NCBI GenBank assembly: GCA_030692685.1
Contig: JAUXZO010000013.1
Coordinates: forward strand, 1-64,000
Direction: 5' to 3'
Length of the DNA: 64,000 nt
DNA from: Acidovorax sp.
Lineage (GTDB): Bacteria > Pseudomonadota > Gammaproteobacteria > Burkholderiales > Burkholderiaceae_C
Shown: positions 53,868 to 62,485 of the stretch, piece after piece
Layout of the letters: the number at the start of each line of letters is the position of its first letter
How positions within the stretch are numbered: position 1 is the stretch's first letter
Notes under the pieces: generated by a model
Databases searched by the model: none
The model's input: only the letters and a program-made list of their open reading frames with translations
What the model was told of the DNA's origin: nothing
Translations under genes and position numbers: made by a program

Positions 53868-54893
53868 CTAATCCGCCTTGAACCCCGTGGCCGCCACGGC
53901 TTTGCCCCAGGTCACGGTGTCAGCCGCGATGATCCGGCTGAACTCTTGCTGGCTGGTGCCCGTCACCCGAAAACCCGCTTCTTCCATCTTGGCCTTGCCC
54001 TCTGGCGACCGCACGGCTTTCAGGATGTCTGCGTTGAGCCGCGCAATGATCTCTGGCGGGGTCTTGGAAGGGGCGACGATGCCAAACCAGGACGAAAACT
54101 CCAGGTTGGCGTAGCCCTGTTCCTTGATGGTAGGCACATCGGGCAGTGTGGGCGTGCGTGTGGCGCCGGTGGCGCCCAGCGCAGCGAGCTTGCCCGTCTT
54201 GACCTGGGGCGCGGCCAGACCCACGCTGGCAAACACCCCGTGCACATCGCCGCTGAACAAGCCGCCCAAGGCGTCTGAGGTGTTCTTGTAGTGCACCGGC
54301 TCGGGCTTGAGCTGCACAGCGTCACCAAACATGAAGGCGCCAAAATGCCCCGGGGTGCCCGCACCAAAGGTGGCCAAAAACAAGCCCTTTTGCTGCTTGG
54401 TCCATTCCACAAACTCTTTGACATTGCGCGCAGGCACTTTTTGCGGGTTGACCAGCAGTACGAAGTCAGAGGTGACCACCTGGCTGACCGCGGCAAAGTC
54501 CTTGGCGGGGTCGTACGGCAGCTTGTTGTAGCTGCTGGGGGCAATGCTGAGCTGGCCTGTTTCGCCCAGCATGATGGTGTAGCCGTCGGGCACGGCCCGT
54601 GCGGCCTCGCCCGCAGCAATCAAGCCGCCTGCACCGGGCTTGTTGTCCACGATCACGCCCAGGTTGCCCCAGCCTTCAGAGAGCTTTTGCGCCAGCAAGC
54701 GCGCGACGATGTCGGGCCCCGTGCCGGCCGGGAAGCCCACGATGATGCGAACCGGCTTGTTGGGGTAGGCCGCACCGCCCGCAGTCTGCGCCTGCGCAGC
54801 CGCCCACGGGGTCGCCAGGGTGGCGGCCACGGCGGCGGCCAGCAGGGCGCGGCGCCCGTGGGATGCAAAAGGGGCGTTGGAAAGAGGTTTCAT
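53868..54893 (-). CDS. Bug/TctC-family periplasmic tripartite tricarboxylate receptor
   Basis: 341 residues from the ATG at 54893 (CGGAGAC upstream). The signal peptide includes RRALLAAAVAATLATPW and ends near AQAQ. The mature protein has the conserved YPNKPVRIIVGFPAGTGPD, and later FGAGTPGHFGAF and DVPTIKEQGY. These proteins are greatly expanded in Burkholderiales and bind carboxylates or aromatic acids; no TctA or TctB permease lies next to it. An upstream DUF3237 gene may share the operon. Confidence 0.92.
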   Translation of the reverse strand: MKPLSNAPFASHGRRALLAAAVAATLATPWAAAQAQTAGGAAYPNKPVRIIVGFPAGTGPDIVARLLAQKLSEGWGNLGVIVDNKPGAGGLIAAGEAARAVPDGYTIMLGETGQLSIAPSSYNKLPYDPAKDFAAVSQVVTSDFVLLVNPQKVPARNVKEFVEWTKQQKGLFLATFGAGTPGHFGAFMFGDAVQLKPEPVHYKNTSDALGGLFSGDVHGVFASVGLAAPQVKTGKLAALGATGATRTPTLPDVPTIKEQGYANLEFSSWFGIVAPSKTPPEIIARLNADILKAVRSPEGKAKMEEAGFRVTGTSQQEFSRIIAADTVTWGKAVAATGFKAD

Positions 54894-54941
54894 GTTTGTC
54901 TCCGGGTGGTTGTTGTAAGGGAAATCGAAATAAGGGAAAAA

Positions 54942-55001
54942 CAAGCAAGCGGGCAGGCAAGCAAGCGGGTAGGTAGGGAGGCAGGTAGGCAGGCAGGCAG
55001 T
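54942..55001. repeat. Degenerate tetranucleotide tandem repeat
   Basis: A run of GCAA, GGCA, GGTA and GGGA units, about fifteen tetramers, lies upstream of the Bug receptor start and directly after the DUF3237 gene. It is noncoding. Change in length would alter spacing between the two genes. Confidence 0.75.
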
Positions 55002-55013
55002 AGCAGGTCAGGT

Positions 55014-55487
55014 TCACGCCAGTTCAAAGAACCTCATGGCGACGGCGTCCGGGTAGCGCGCGCCAGAGCCCACGAACATGCGTTCGGCTATCCAGCCCAG
55101 TGCGGGCGATGCGGTCTCAAAACTCGGGCTGCACCGAAAATAGATCTGCCCCGGGTCCACCGGCTCACCGCGCACCAGCCGCGCGATCAGTTCCGGTGGC
55201 CCCGAGCGCACCGCCCGGTTCTGCACATAGATGAAATCCCCGCCATCGGTTTCAAGCACATAGCGCGCATCCAGCTCAGACAGCCGTTCGTTCACGATGA
55301 GCTGAAAATCCGCGCCCCCGGGCAACACCCGGGCGCTCCAGCCATCGCCCGTTGCCGTACCGCCGGTGATGGGGATCAGCCGCCGCAGCCCGTGGGCCGT
55401 CTGGCCCACCTCCTGCGGCACGCCCACCTGCACGCGCAGGTCGGCAAAAAATTTCAGGCGGGGTTCGGGCAGTGAAAGGTCAGACAT
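55014..55487 (-). CDS. DUF3237-family protein
   Basis: 157 residues with a predicted beta-rich fold. The motif RRLIPITGGTATGDGWSARVLPGGADF near residues 35-60 and YFRCSPSFETASPALGWIAERMF near the C-terminus define this family of unknown function. Members are often found with Bug receptors and aromatic-acid catabolism genes, as here. Confidence 0.88.
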   Translation of the reverse strand: MSDLSLPEPRLKFFADLRVQVGVPQEVGQTAHGLRRLIPITGGTATGDGWSARVLPGGADFQLIVNERLSELDARYVLETDGGDFIYVQNRAVRSGPPELIARLVRGEPVDPGQIYFRCSPSFETASPALGWIAERMFVGSGARYPDAVAMRFFELA

Positions 55488-55654
55488 GGGAGACGCAGCA
55501 GCAAAAAAGTAGTTATAAAAAGTAGTTATGTATTAGCGTAAATCCGGTTGCACCAGAGGCCTGTCATCCCAGAGGATGACAAGGCCATGACACAGCGCCC
55601 TCCCGCCCACCCCCTCGCTTGCCGCCACCGCTACCGCGGCCACGGGATTCACCT

Positions 55655-56545
55655 ATGAGGCAATGGCACCCCTCCGCCCTGCCCGCCTCAGGCCAGCAGT
55701 CCGCCTCTGGCCCGGCGGGCCAGGCGTTGGCAGGCATGGTCCATCGGCTGGGCGATCCCGGTTTTGCGCCGGGCCTGCTCGAAGACCTGGCGCCTGTGCT
55801 GCCCGCTGCGTCCTGGTCGGTGTACCGCACCGGTCATCGCTGCAAACCCACCTTGTTCATGTCCGCCAGCCGGGGCGTACCCGACACCACCCAGGACTGC
55901 TGGTGGGCCTACCTGTCGGGGCCCTATCGCAAAGACCGCACCTGGGGCCGCGCGTTTGACGACCACACGCCCATCGAACCCCTCACCCGCCTGTGCCACG
56001 TGGCGGCCACCGAGGTCGAGGGCGAGCACCGCGCCCGCGTGTACGACGCGCATGGCGTGGCCGAGCGGGTCTCGGTGGTGGACTATGAAAGCGATGGTTC
56101 GGTGTTTGCGGTCAACTTCTACCGCCACCAGCACCAAAAGCCGTTTCGCGACGGCCAGATCGGTGACTTTGAGGCGGTTGCGCCCGTGTTGCTGGCGCTG
56201 GCCCGCAAGCACATCCACTTGGCGCGCCCGTCGGCCTGGCCACTGCACGATGTGCGACAACATGCGCTGCCCGCACCCGACCACAGAGAGGCCGTGTTGC
56301 CCGCCCTGGCGGCGCTTCCCCATGGACTGCCCGCCCTGCGCGAACGCCTGCTGCGCCTGCACCACGACCTGACGGACCGCGAACTCGACGTGTGCGCTCG
56401 CGTGCTGCAGGGCATGACGCACGAGGGCATTGCCAGCGACCTGGGCCTGGGGGTGCCCACCGTCAAGACCTACCGCAACCGCGCCTTTGCGCGCATGGGC
56501 ATTCACTTTCGCAACGAGCTGTTTGCCAAAGTGCTGGGTCCGTAG
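55655..56545 (+). CDS. LuxR-family transcriptional regulator
   Basis: 296 residues. The C-terminal HTH (about 230-290) reads LTDRELDVCARVLQGMTHEG and VPTVKTYRNRAFARMG, the NarL/LuxR DNA-binding fold. The N-terminal ~200 residues have no autoinducer or receiver signature that I recognise. No clear SD precedes the ATG. The DUF3237/Bug pair lies divergently upstream and is a plausible target. Confidence 0.85.
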   Translation: MRQWHPSALPASGQQSASGPAGQALAGMVHRLGDPGFAPGLLEDLAPVLPAASWSVYRTGHRCKPTLFMSASRGVPDTTQDCWWAYLSGPYRKDRTWGRAFDDHTPIEPLTRLCHVAATEVEGEHRARVYDAHGVAERVSVVDYESDGSVFAVNFYRHQHQKPFRDGQIGDFEAVAPVLLALARKHIHLARPSAWPLHDVRQHALPAPDHREAVLPALAALPHGLPALRERLLRLHHDLTDRELDVCARVLQGMTHEGIASDLGLGVPTVKTYRNRAFARMGIHFRNELFAKVLGP

Positions 56546-56579
56546 ACCTGCCTGGCCAGCACGGCACAATCCTCGGCCA

Positions 56580-59522
56580 GTGCCCCGCCCCGTTCCCCCC
56601 TCATTCCCGCCCTCCCCCGCAGAGCCCCCGCCGCCGCGATCCGACCGCCAGGCGGTCGTCGCTGCCTGGGTGGCCGCGCTGCGCAGCCAGGCCGACGCCG
56701 CAGCGCTCAAGGCGCTGCCCCCGCTGACAGACGCCGAGGCCGCACGGGTGATGGCCACGATGCGCGGCGACGATGCACCGTCGGGTGCGCCATCAACCAC
56801 TTCCAGCCGTCCGCCACCACCACCCGGCATCACCACCGGCCACTTCCGCCCCCGCATTACGCTGATGACCCTGGGCCGGGGCGACGGCCTGCTGGGTCTC
56901 AAGCCGCAGGGCAAGATGGGCCCGCGCGGCGACAGCGTGACGCTGGGGCAGATCGACTGGACCTACCGCACCGACGACGCAGCCCCCAACACCATCGCGT
57001 GGCAAACGCCTGCGCCCACCTCCATCCTCAATTCCCGCCCTGCTCCGCTGCAAGACCTGTATGACACCGGCGGCCCCGTGGTGCGCATGCAGCGCGACCT
57101 GGCGGCCGAGTCTGACGCCATGGACCTGGTGTGGGACCTGGGCTTGCTGCCGGTGGATGCCCGGTCACTGCAGTGGCGCAACCGCGACGCCGCCGCCAGC
57201 CTGGGCCCGGTGTGGACGCTGGCGCAGGAAGCATTTTTCGGTGACTTCTGGGCCGAACAGATGCCGCGGTTGCAGGCCAAAGGCTGGAGCGTGGTGGTGC
57301 AGCCCGGGTTTGCGCATGAAAGCGTGCCCGTATTGCGCTGGAAGCTGTTGATTGCCCCCGACACCGGCGAACTGCTGGGCAAAGAGGTGGATGGGCCGCT
57401 GGGCCCCAAAGAGCGCCCCGTGCAAAAGCTGCACCTGCCCGAGCGCGAAGGCGCCTGGCTGCTGAGCCTGGGCATCGAGATCGACGGCGAAACGCTGGAC
57501 CTGGCACCCATGCTGGCCGACCTGCTGCGCCGCGACGCACGCTGGCTGAACGCCCGGGAGATGGCCACCATCGACGACCTGGCCATCATCTCGCTGCGCG
57601 CCCCCGGCGGCAAACGCATCGATGCACCCGCCGGGCCGCTGAAGGCCATCGTGGGCGCCATGGTCGATCTGCTGACCGATCCCCTTCGCAATGCGGACAA
57701 ACAGCGCAAGGACGGCGACCCGCTGCGCTTGGGCGCCTGGGAGGCGCGCCGCATCGAGGCCTTGCGCGCGGGGTTGGTGCAGGCGCACCGCGTAGGCACT
57801 GTGAATGGCTGGAACAACGACTGGCAACTGCAGGGCGATGTGGGCCTGGCGCAGCTGGCCCAGCGGCTGCGCCGCATCGGCACCCCCCAGCCCGTGACTG
57901 CACCGCAAGGCCTGCAAGTGCAATTGCGCCCCTATCAGCTCGAAGGCCTGGCCTGGCTGCAATACCTGCGTGCCCAGGGCCTCGGAGGCATCCTGGCCGA
58001 CGACATGGGCCTGGGCAAAACGGCGCAGGCGCTGGCCCATGTGCTGACCGAAAAGGAGGCAGGCCGTTTGACCCGCCCCGCCCTGGTGGTGCTGCCCACC
58101 TCGCTGCTTTTTAACTGGCAGGCCGAGGCCGCGCGCATGGCCCCCGACCTGCGGGTACTGAGCCTGCACGGCCCCGACCGTGGCCTGCGCTACCTGCAAA
58201 TCGCCGACTATGACCTGGTGCTGACCACCTACCCGCTGCTGTGGCGGGATGCGGAGGCACTGGCCGCGCAGCCGTTTCACCTGCTGATCCTGGACGAGGC
58301 CCAGATGGTGAAAAACGCAGGCAGCCGCAGCGCCCGCGCCTTGCGCAAGCTGCAGGCCCCGCACCTGCTGTGCCTGACCGGAACGCCGCTCGAAAACCAC
58401 CTGGGCGAGCTGTGGGCGCAGTTCGACTTCTTGATGCCGGGCTTTCTGGGCGATGTGCGCAGCTTCAACGCCCGCTGGCGCAAACCCATCGAGGAAAACG
58501 GCGAAACCCTGCGTGCCCAGCTGCTGGCCCAGCGCGTGCGCCCCTTCATCCTGCGCCGCCGCAAGCAGGACGTGGCCACCGAACTGCCGCCGCGCACCGA
58601 GGTCATCCAGCGCGTGCAACTGCAAGGCAAACAGCGCGAACTGTACGAGGCCGTGCGCACCACCGCCGACAAGCAGGTGCGCCGCGCACTGGAGCGCCAG
58701 AGCTTTGACGGCGCGCAGATCACCATCCTCGATGCGCTGCTGAAACTGCGCCAGGTTTGCTGCGACCCAAGATTGGTCAAAGGCATACAACAAGGCCCCC
58801 ACGCTCCGCCGGTGCGCGGGTCTCTGCCCCCCGAGGGGGACCCCTTTTTGCCTTGGAGCGGCCCGGCGGTAAAAAGGACCGCCCACACCATGGAGCGCGC
58901 CAAGCTCGAACTGCTGGCCGATATGCTGCCCGCCCTGGTCGATGAAGGCCGCCGCGTCTTGGTGTTCTCGCAGTTCACCGAAATGCTGGGCTTGGCGGCC
59001 GAACTGCTCGACACCCTGGCCCTGCCGTACCTCACCCTCACCGGCCAGACGCCACCCCGGCAGCGCGGCTCCGTGGTCAAGCGCTTTCAGGCGCAGGACG
59101 AGACCAGCGCCCCCATCCTGCTGGTCAGCCTCAAGGCTGGCGGCCTGGGCCTGAACCTCACCGCCGCCGACACCGTGATCCACCTCGACCCCTGGTGGAA
59201 CCCCGCCGTGGAAGAACAGGCCACCGCCCGCGCCCACCGCATCGGGCAAGACCAGCCCGTGTTCGTCTACAAGCTGGTGGTGGAAGGCAGCATCGAAGAA
59301 CGCATGCTGGAACTGCAGGCCCGCAAGGCCGCGCTGGCCCAGGGCGTGCTGGGCCACGACGCCGAGGGCGCCGTCAAGTTCAGCGAGGCCGACCTGCACG
59401 CGCTGCTCGCGCCCCTGGCCGAACCGGCGAACAACCCGCTGGGCATACCGGGTGAAGACGCGCTGCGCTGGGGTGGCACGGGCACACGCAAGCTCCGGCC
59501 ACTGCAGCTGCCGGAAAGCTGA
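56580..59522 (+). CDS. SNF2-family DEAD/DEAH-box helicase
   Basis: 980 residues from a GTG at 56580. The N-terminal ~430 residues include a bacterial SNF2-associated region. The motor carries motif I DDMGLGKT, the Walker B-type LILDEAQ, TGTPLENH, and the C-terminal helicase motifs FSQFTEMLG, VSLKAGGLGLNLTAAD and ARAHRIGQ. Probably an ATP-driven nucleic-acid translocase involved in transcription recycling or repair, RapA/HepA-like. Residues about 738-768 (GIQQGPHAPPVRGSLPPEGD and following) are encoded by an inserted repeat and lie between RQVCCDPRLVK and MERAKLELLADML, normally adjacent. An in-frame start further upstream would overlap the LuxR gene. Confidence 0.9.
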   Translation: MPRPVPPSFPPSPAEPPPPRSDRQAVVAAWVAALRSQADAAALKALPPLTDAEAARVMATMRGDDAPSGAPSTTSSRPPPPPGITTGHFRPRITLMTLGRGDGLLGLKPQGKMGPRGDSVTLGQIDWTYRTDDAAPNTIAWQTPAPTSILNSRPAPLQDLYDTGGPVVRMQRDLAAESDAMDLVWDLGLLPVDARSLQWRNRDAAASLGPVWTLAQEAFFGDFWAEQMPRLQAKGWSVVVQPGFAHESVPVLRWKLLIAPDTGELLGKEVDGPLGPKERPVQKLHLPEREGAWLLSLGIEIDGETLDLAPMLADLLRRDARWLNAREMATIDDLAIISLRAPGGKRIDAPAGPLKAIVGAMVDLLTDPLRNADKQRKDGDPLRLGAWEARRIEALRAGLVQAHRVGTVNGWNNDWQLQGDVGLAQLAQRLRRIGTPQPVTAPQGLQVQLRPYQLEGLAWLQYLRAQGLGGILADDMGLGKTAQALAHVLTEKEAGRLTRPALVVLPTSLLFNWQAEAARMAPDLRVLSLHGPDRGLRYLQIADYDLVLTTYPLLWRDAEALAAQPFHLLILDEAQMVKNAGSRSARALRKLQAPHLLCLTGTPLENHLGELWAQFDFLMPGFLGDVRSFNARWRKPIEENGETLRAQLLAQRVRPFILRRRKQDVATELPPRTEVIQRVQLQGKQRELYEAVRTTADKQVRRALERQSFDGAQITILDALLKLRQVCCDPRLVKGIQQGPHAPPVRGSLPPEGDPFLPWSGPAVKRTAHTMERAKLELLADMLPALVDEGRRVLVFSQFTEMLGLAAELLDTLALPYLTLTGQTPPRQRGSVVKRFQAQDETSAPILLVSLKAGGLGLNLTAADTVIHLDPWWNPAVEEQATARAHRIGQDQPVFVYKLVVEGSIEERMLELQARKAALAQGVLGHDAEGAVKFSEADLHALLAPLAEPANNPLGIPGEDALRWGGTGTRKLRPLQLPES
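58793..58880. repeat. GCCCCC-hairpin-type dispersed repeat inserted in frame in the SNF2 gene
   Basis: The segment CCCCCACGCTCCGCCGGTGC, then CTGCCCCCCGAGGGGGAC and TTTTTGCCTTGGAGCGGCCC, is of a kind I associate with intergenic regions of Comamonadaceae genomes. It includes a GCCCCC-CGA-GGGGGA hairpin. In this gene it is translated as about 30 residues without breaking the frame. Only one copy lies in the window, so the repeat identity rests on recollection and on the disturbed alignment of the helicase. Confidence 0.6.
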
Positions 59523-59587
59523 ATGTTTTTGCCTGATTGGGTGCATATCTCAGATGCGGACATCAGCCTGTCCATCAGCAGCGGCGC

Positions 59588-59701
59588 CGGGATTACCCCC
59601 TCTCCCCACGCGGGAGAGGGTTGGGGAGAGGGGGCCTGCACCCGCGCGGCGCCCGGTTCACCCCCCTCTCCCCGGCCCTCTCCCACAAGGGGAGAGGGAG
59701 T
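59588..59701. repeat. CCTCTCCC-type inverted repeats
   Basis: CCCTCTCCCCACGCGGGAGAGGG and a second copy CCCTCTCCCACAAGGGGAGAGGG each form a hairpin with 7-8 bp arms; the half-sequence also appears between them. This intergenic repeat type is common in several Proteobacteria. It lies 3' to the SNF2 helicase gene. Confidence 0.7.
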
Positions 59702-59724
59702 GAGAGGCATCAGAGATCGTTGAA

Positions 59725-59792
59725 AATAGGGTGTTTTTTGCCTCTAGCGCTTATCCATAAAGCGCTAGCAGCTATTACTAATATAGCAATGC
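59725..59792. repeat. AGCGCT-type dispersed repeat downstream of the SNF2 helicase and fur
   Basis: AAAATAGGGTGTTTTTTGCC is followed by AGCGCTTATCCATAAAGCGC and TAGCAGCTATTACTAATATAG, the family in reverse orientation. With the CCTCTCCC repeats it makes up most of the 295-bp gap between the convergent SNF2 and fur genes. Confidence 0.85.
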
Positions 59793-59817
59793 AAGCAGTT
59801 CACGCAGTTCACGCAGT

Positions 59818-60294
59818 TCAAGTTTTTGCGCGCTGCGGGCGCGAAGGGCATTGGGCAAGCGTGCACGTGCCGTACAGCGACAACGCGTGCTCGCGCAACC
59901 GGAAGCCTTTGGCGTGCGCGATCTCAGCTTGCCGGGCTTCGATGGATGCGTCGTGAAATTCCTCAACCTTGCCGCAGTCCAGACACACCAAGTGGTCGTG
60001 GTGCAAACCGTCGTAGAGCTCATACACGGCGCGGTCCGCCTGAAAGCTGCTTCGCCGCAACAGGCCAGCCTGCTCCAGCTGCGCCAGCACGCGGTACACC
60101 GTGGCCTGGCCCACATCCGTGCGCTCGTGCAGCATGCGCCGGTACACGTCTTCGGCCGTGAAGTGGCGCAGCCCATCGGGCACCGCCTGCGCGGCCAGAA
60201 AGATCTCCAGAATCTTCATGCGCGGCAGTGTGGCCTTGAGCCCCGCCTGCTTGAGCGGGTCTGCGCGGGTGCCGGGGTTCGGATGCAAGCTCAT
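59818..60294 (-). CDS. fur: Ferric uptake regulator family protein
   Basis: 158 residues. The ATG at 60294 has AAGGACG 4 nt upstream. The start GLKATLPRMKILEIF, the recognition helix region DVGQATVYRVLAQLEQAGL, the metal site HHDHLVCLDCGKVEEF (Cys104, Cys107) and a further Cys pair (YGTCTLAQC) match Fur. Together with the adjoining COG0523 GTPase it suggests metal homeostasis, and a Zur-like role cannot be excluded. Its ATG lies 20 bp downstream of the GTPase stop, so the order is GTPase then fur on the minus strand. Confidence 0.88.
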   Translation of the reverse strand: MSLHPNPGTRADPLKQAGLKATLPRMKILEIFLAAQAVPDGLRHFTAEDVYRRMLHERTDVGQATVYRVLAQLEQAGLLRRSSFQADRAVYELYDGLHHDHLVCLDCGKVEEFHDASIEARQAEIAHAKGFRLREHALSLYGTCTLAQCPSRPQRAKT

Positions 60295-60314
60295 CAAACG
60301 TCCTTGGAAAACAC

Positions 60315-61553
60315 TCACGCCCACGCGGGAAACGGATCGTCATACCGCGTCCACGCGTGTGGGCCCTGGGCCACTTCCGCATCGGTCAGCAGGCAGGCGT
60401 CCAAGCGCTGCCGCAGCGCGGCTTCGTCCATGCCGATACCGATCAGCACCAGCTCCTGCCGGGCATCGCCCACGCCATCGGCCCAGTTTTTCTGGATGGC
60501 AGCGAGCGATTCCGCATCACGCGGCCAGCGATCGCGCGGCACCGCGCCCCACCAAAAGCCTGCGGCGCTATGGCGCGCCACGGCGCCCGCTTGCGACCAC
60601 GACCCCGCATGCGCCGGGCGGCTGGCCAGCCAGAAAAATCCTTTGGACCGCACCACGCCGGGCCACTCGCTTTCCACCCAGCCGAAGAAGCGTTGCGGGT
60701 GAAACGGTACGCGTGCGCGGTACACAAAGCTGCTGATGCCGTAGGCCTCGGTTTCTGGCGTGTGTTCGCCGCGCAGCTCGGCCAGCCAGCCGGGTGCCTT
60801 GGACGCTTCGTCAAAGTCAAACAGCTTGGTGTCCAGCACCGACGCCAGTGGCACCTTGCCGAACTCCGACACCTCAATGCGTGCACGCGGGTTCAGGCTG
60901 CGCAAGATGGCCATGAGCTGCTCGCGCTGTGCTGCGTCGATCAAATCCACCTTGTTGAGCACGATCACGTCGCAGAACTCGATCTGTTCAATCAGCAGGT
61001 CCACCACCGTGCGCTGGTCTTCCTCGCCCAGCGACTCGCCGCGCGACTGCAGGCTGTCGCGCGAGCTGTAGTCCTTGAGAAAGTTGAACGCATCCACCAC
61101 GGTGACCATGGTGTCCAGCCGTGCGATGCTCGCCAAGGTCTTGCCGTCTTCACCCACAAAGGTAAAGGTCTCGGCCACGGGCAGTGGTTCAGAAATGCCG
61201 GTGGACTCGATCACCAGCTGGTCGAACCTTCCGTCCTTGGCCAGGCGTTCCACCTCCAGCAGCAGGTCTTCGCGCAGCGTGCAGCAGATGCAGCCGTTGC
61301 TCATCTCCACCAGCTTTTCATCGGTGCGCGACAGCTCGGCACCGCCCTGGCGCACCAGCGCAGCGTCGATGTTGACCTCGGACATGTCGTTGACGATCAC
61401 CGCCACGCGGCGGCCCTCGCGGTTGTTCAGGATGTGGTTGAGCAGCGTCGTCTTGCCCGCGCCCAGAAAGCCGGAGAGCACGGTGACGGGAAGGCGGCGG
61501 GAGCGAGTGGCACGGGGCATGGCGGATGGGGGGGTGGAGGCTAAGCCCACCAT
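60315..61553 (-). CDS. COG0523 GTP-binding metallochaperone (ZigA/YciC-like)
   Basis: 412 residues. The P-loop is GFLGAGKT (28-35), the metal-binding motif [12 protein letters not shown] has the CxCC signature (88-91), and the base-recognition NKVD motif follows. The C-terminal CobW_C domain contains RFFGWVE and [19 protein letters not shown]. These GTPases deliver zinc or other metals to target proteins under limitation. MPRATRS at 61520 is an alternative start. Being upstream of fur in the same direction suggests one operon under metal control. Confidence 0.92.
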   Translation of the reverse strand: MVGLASTPPSAMPRATRSRRLPVTVLSGFLGAGKTTLLNHILNNREGRRVAVIVNDMSEVNIDAALVRQGGAELSRTDEKLVEMSNGCICCTLREDLLLEVERLAKDGRFDQLVIESTGISEPLPVAETFTFVGEDGKTLASIARLDTMVTVVDAFNFLKDYSSRDSLQSRGESLGEEDQRTVVDLLIEQIEFCDVIVLNKVDLIDAAQREQLMAILRSLNPRARIEVSEFGKVPLASVLDTKLFDFDEASKAPGWLAELRGEHTPETEAYGISSFVYRARVPFHPQRFFGWVESEWPGVVRSKGFFWLASRPAHAGSWSQAGAVARHSAAGFWWGAVPRDRWPRDAESLAAIQKNWADGVGDARQELVLIGIGMDEAALRQRLDACLLTDAEVAQGPHAWTRYDDPFPAWA

Positions 61554-61581
61554 GGGCCTCGCCGGATATGCAACAGTATTA

Positions 61582-61599
61582 CGTTACACAAGCATAACG
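61582..61599. promoter_or_regulatory. Inverted repeat, candidate metal-regulator operator
   Basis: CGTTA (61582-61586) and TAACG (61595-61599) form an inverted repeat with an 8-nt spacer, about 30 bp upstream of the COG0523 GTPase start. The GTTA/TAAC arms recall Zur boxes, but the spacing does not fit the usual consensus. Weak evidence. Confidence 0.35.
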
Positions 61600-61652
61600 C
61601 AACTTGATTGCATTTGTGCTCAATGCATTGCCCGCCTTCCCACCGAGTCTGT

Positions 61653-61677
61653 GTCACCGCTCGTCACTGAGCGTCAC
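61653..61677. repeat. Three 10-bp-spaced GTCAC direct repeats
   Basis: GTCAC occurs at 61653, 61663 and 61673, within GTCACCGCTC, GTCACTGAGC and GTCACCGCGC. The spacing equals one helical turn, so a protein bound to all three would sit on one face of the DNA. Located about 100 bp upstream of the GTPase gene. Confidence 0.45.
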
Positions 61678-61825
61678 CGCGCAAAACCGGCAATGCGACG
61701 GTTGCGAGGTAGCGACTTGAACGCCTGAGCGAAGGGGTGCATTCGCGGTGCGTTGGCGCAAGATGCTGCTTTTGGGGAGTGCACGCCCGCCCCTGAAAAT
61801 AGCCCAAAATTCTGATGATGTTGGG

Positions 61826-61877
61826 CGCCAGCGCTTACTGGAAAAGCGCTAAAAGCTATGAATTATGTAGCATTTTT
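61826..61877. repeat. AGCGCT-type dispersed repeat overlapping the end of a DUF3592 gene
   Basis: GCGCCAGCGCTTACTGGAAA then AGCGCTAAAAGCTATGAATT and ATGTAGCATTTTTT. On the minus strand the last codons of the DUF3592 protein (KMLHNS) and its TAG are read from the copy, through ATGCTACATAATTCATAG. Confidence 0.85.
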
Positions 61878-62485
61878 TCAGCAGCTTGCCGCTGGTTGTG
61901 CCCGCATCGCCCGCGCCTGAGTGTGCGCACCATCGCCAAAACGAGCAGGCCAGCGCCGCCCGCGACGCCTGCAATTACCAGATTCATACCCAGCGGACCA
62001 ACACGCAGGCTGCGGTCCACCACCGATTCCACCGGATTCGCTGGGTTGACCCACACCTGAACCGGCGTACCTGTGCGCTGCGCGTTGTGGAGCCGGTCCG
62101 ACAGTTGCTGGTGAAAGCTGCGCCAGGTATCTCCCGAGTCGTCCACCGCGGCGCGCGTGCCGGTGTACTGCGTGCCTTCTGCCCGGTAGTGATAGCGCAC
62201 CACGGCCGCGTAGTACGTGCCGCCCCGAGCCGTTCCACCCTTGTGCAGTCGCACAGATTCCACCTGCGCGGACATGGGTTGCCATTGACGCATTCGCGAC
62301 CAGTCGTACACCGTCGGCCCAACGCTCAAGACCATCAAACCCAGGCATGTCGCCAGCAGCATCAGGGCTACCAACAACAGCACAATCTGCGACCAGATTC
62401 CCGCGCCGAAAGCGCCCTTGGATCCGAAAAAAGAAGGGGCGGCATTGTTTCGGCGCAGCCGTTTGCGCGCGCTGGCTTTGCCCAC
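61856..62485 (-). CDS. DUF3592-family membrane protein
   Basis: 209 residues from a GTG that overlaps the TAG of the upstream DUF3592 gene by one base. Two helices (about 30-52 and 165-188) flank an extracytoplasmic domain with TPVQVWVNPANPVESVVDRSLR, the DUF3592 signature. The C-terminus (KMLHNS) is encoded by the adjoining dispersed repeat. Function unknown. Confidence 0.8.
   Translation of the reverse strand: MGKASARKRLRRNNAAPSFFGSKGAFGAGIWSQIVLLLVALMLLATCLGLMVLSVGPTVYDWSRMRQWQPMSAQVESVRLHKGGTARGGTYYAAVVRYHYRAEGTQYTGTRAAVDDSGDTWRSFHQQLSDRLHNAQRTGTPVQVWVNPANPVESVVDRSLRVGPLGMNLVIAGVAGGAGLLVLAMVRTLRRGRCGHNQRQAAEKMLHNS

Larger units (their letters stand above)
61554..61855. other. 302-bp intergenic region upstream of the COG0523 GTPase gene
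   Basis: No gene is visible. It contains an inverted repeat at 61582-61599, three 10-bp-spaced GTCAC units at 61653-61677 and part of a dispersed repeat from 61826. The GTPase promoter should lie within the first 100-150 bp. Confidence 0.8.

Noticed and set aside
59537..59956. 139-codon open frame across the repeats upstream of fur
   Set aside because: It is made of the CCTCTCCC and AGCGCT repeats plus antisense fur sequence; it merely shows that the repeat frame can be read as PLALIHKA.
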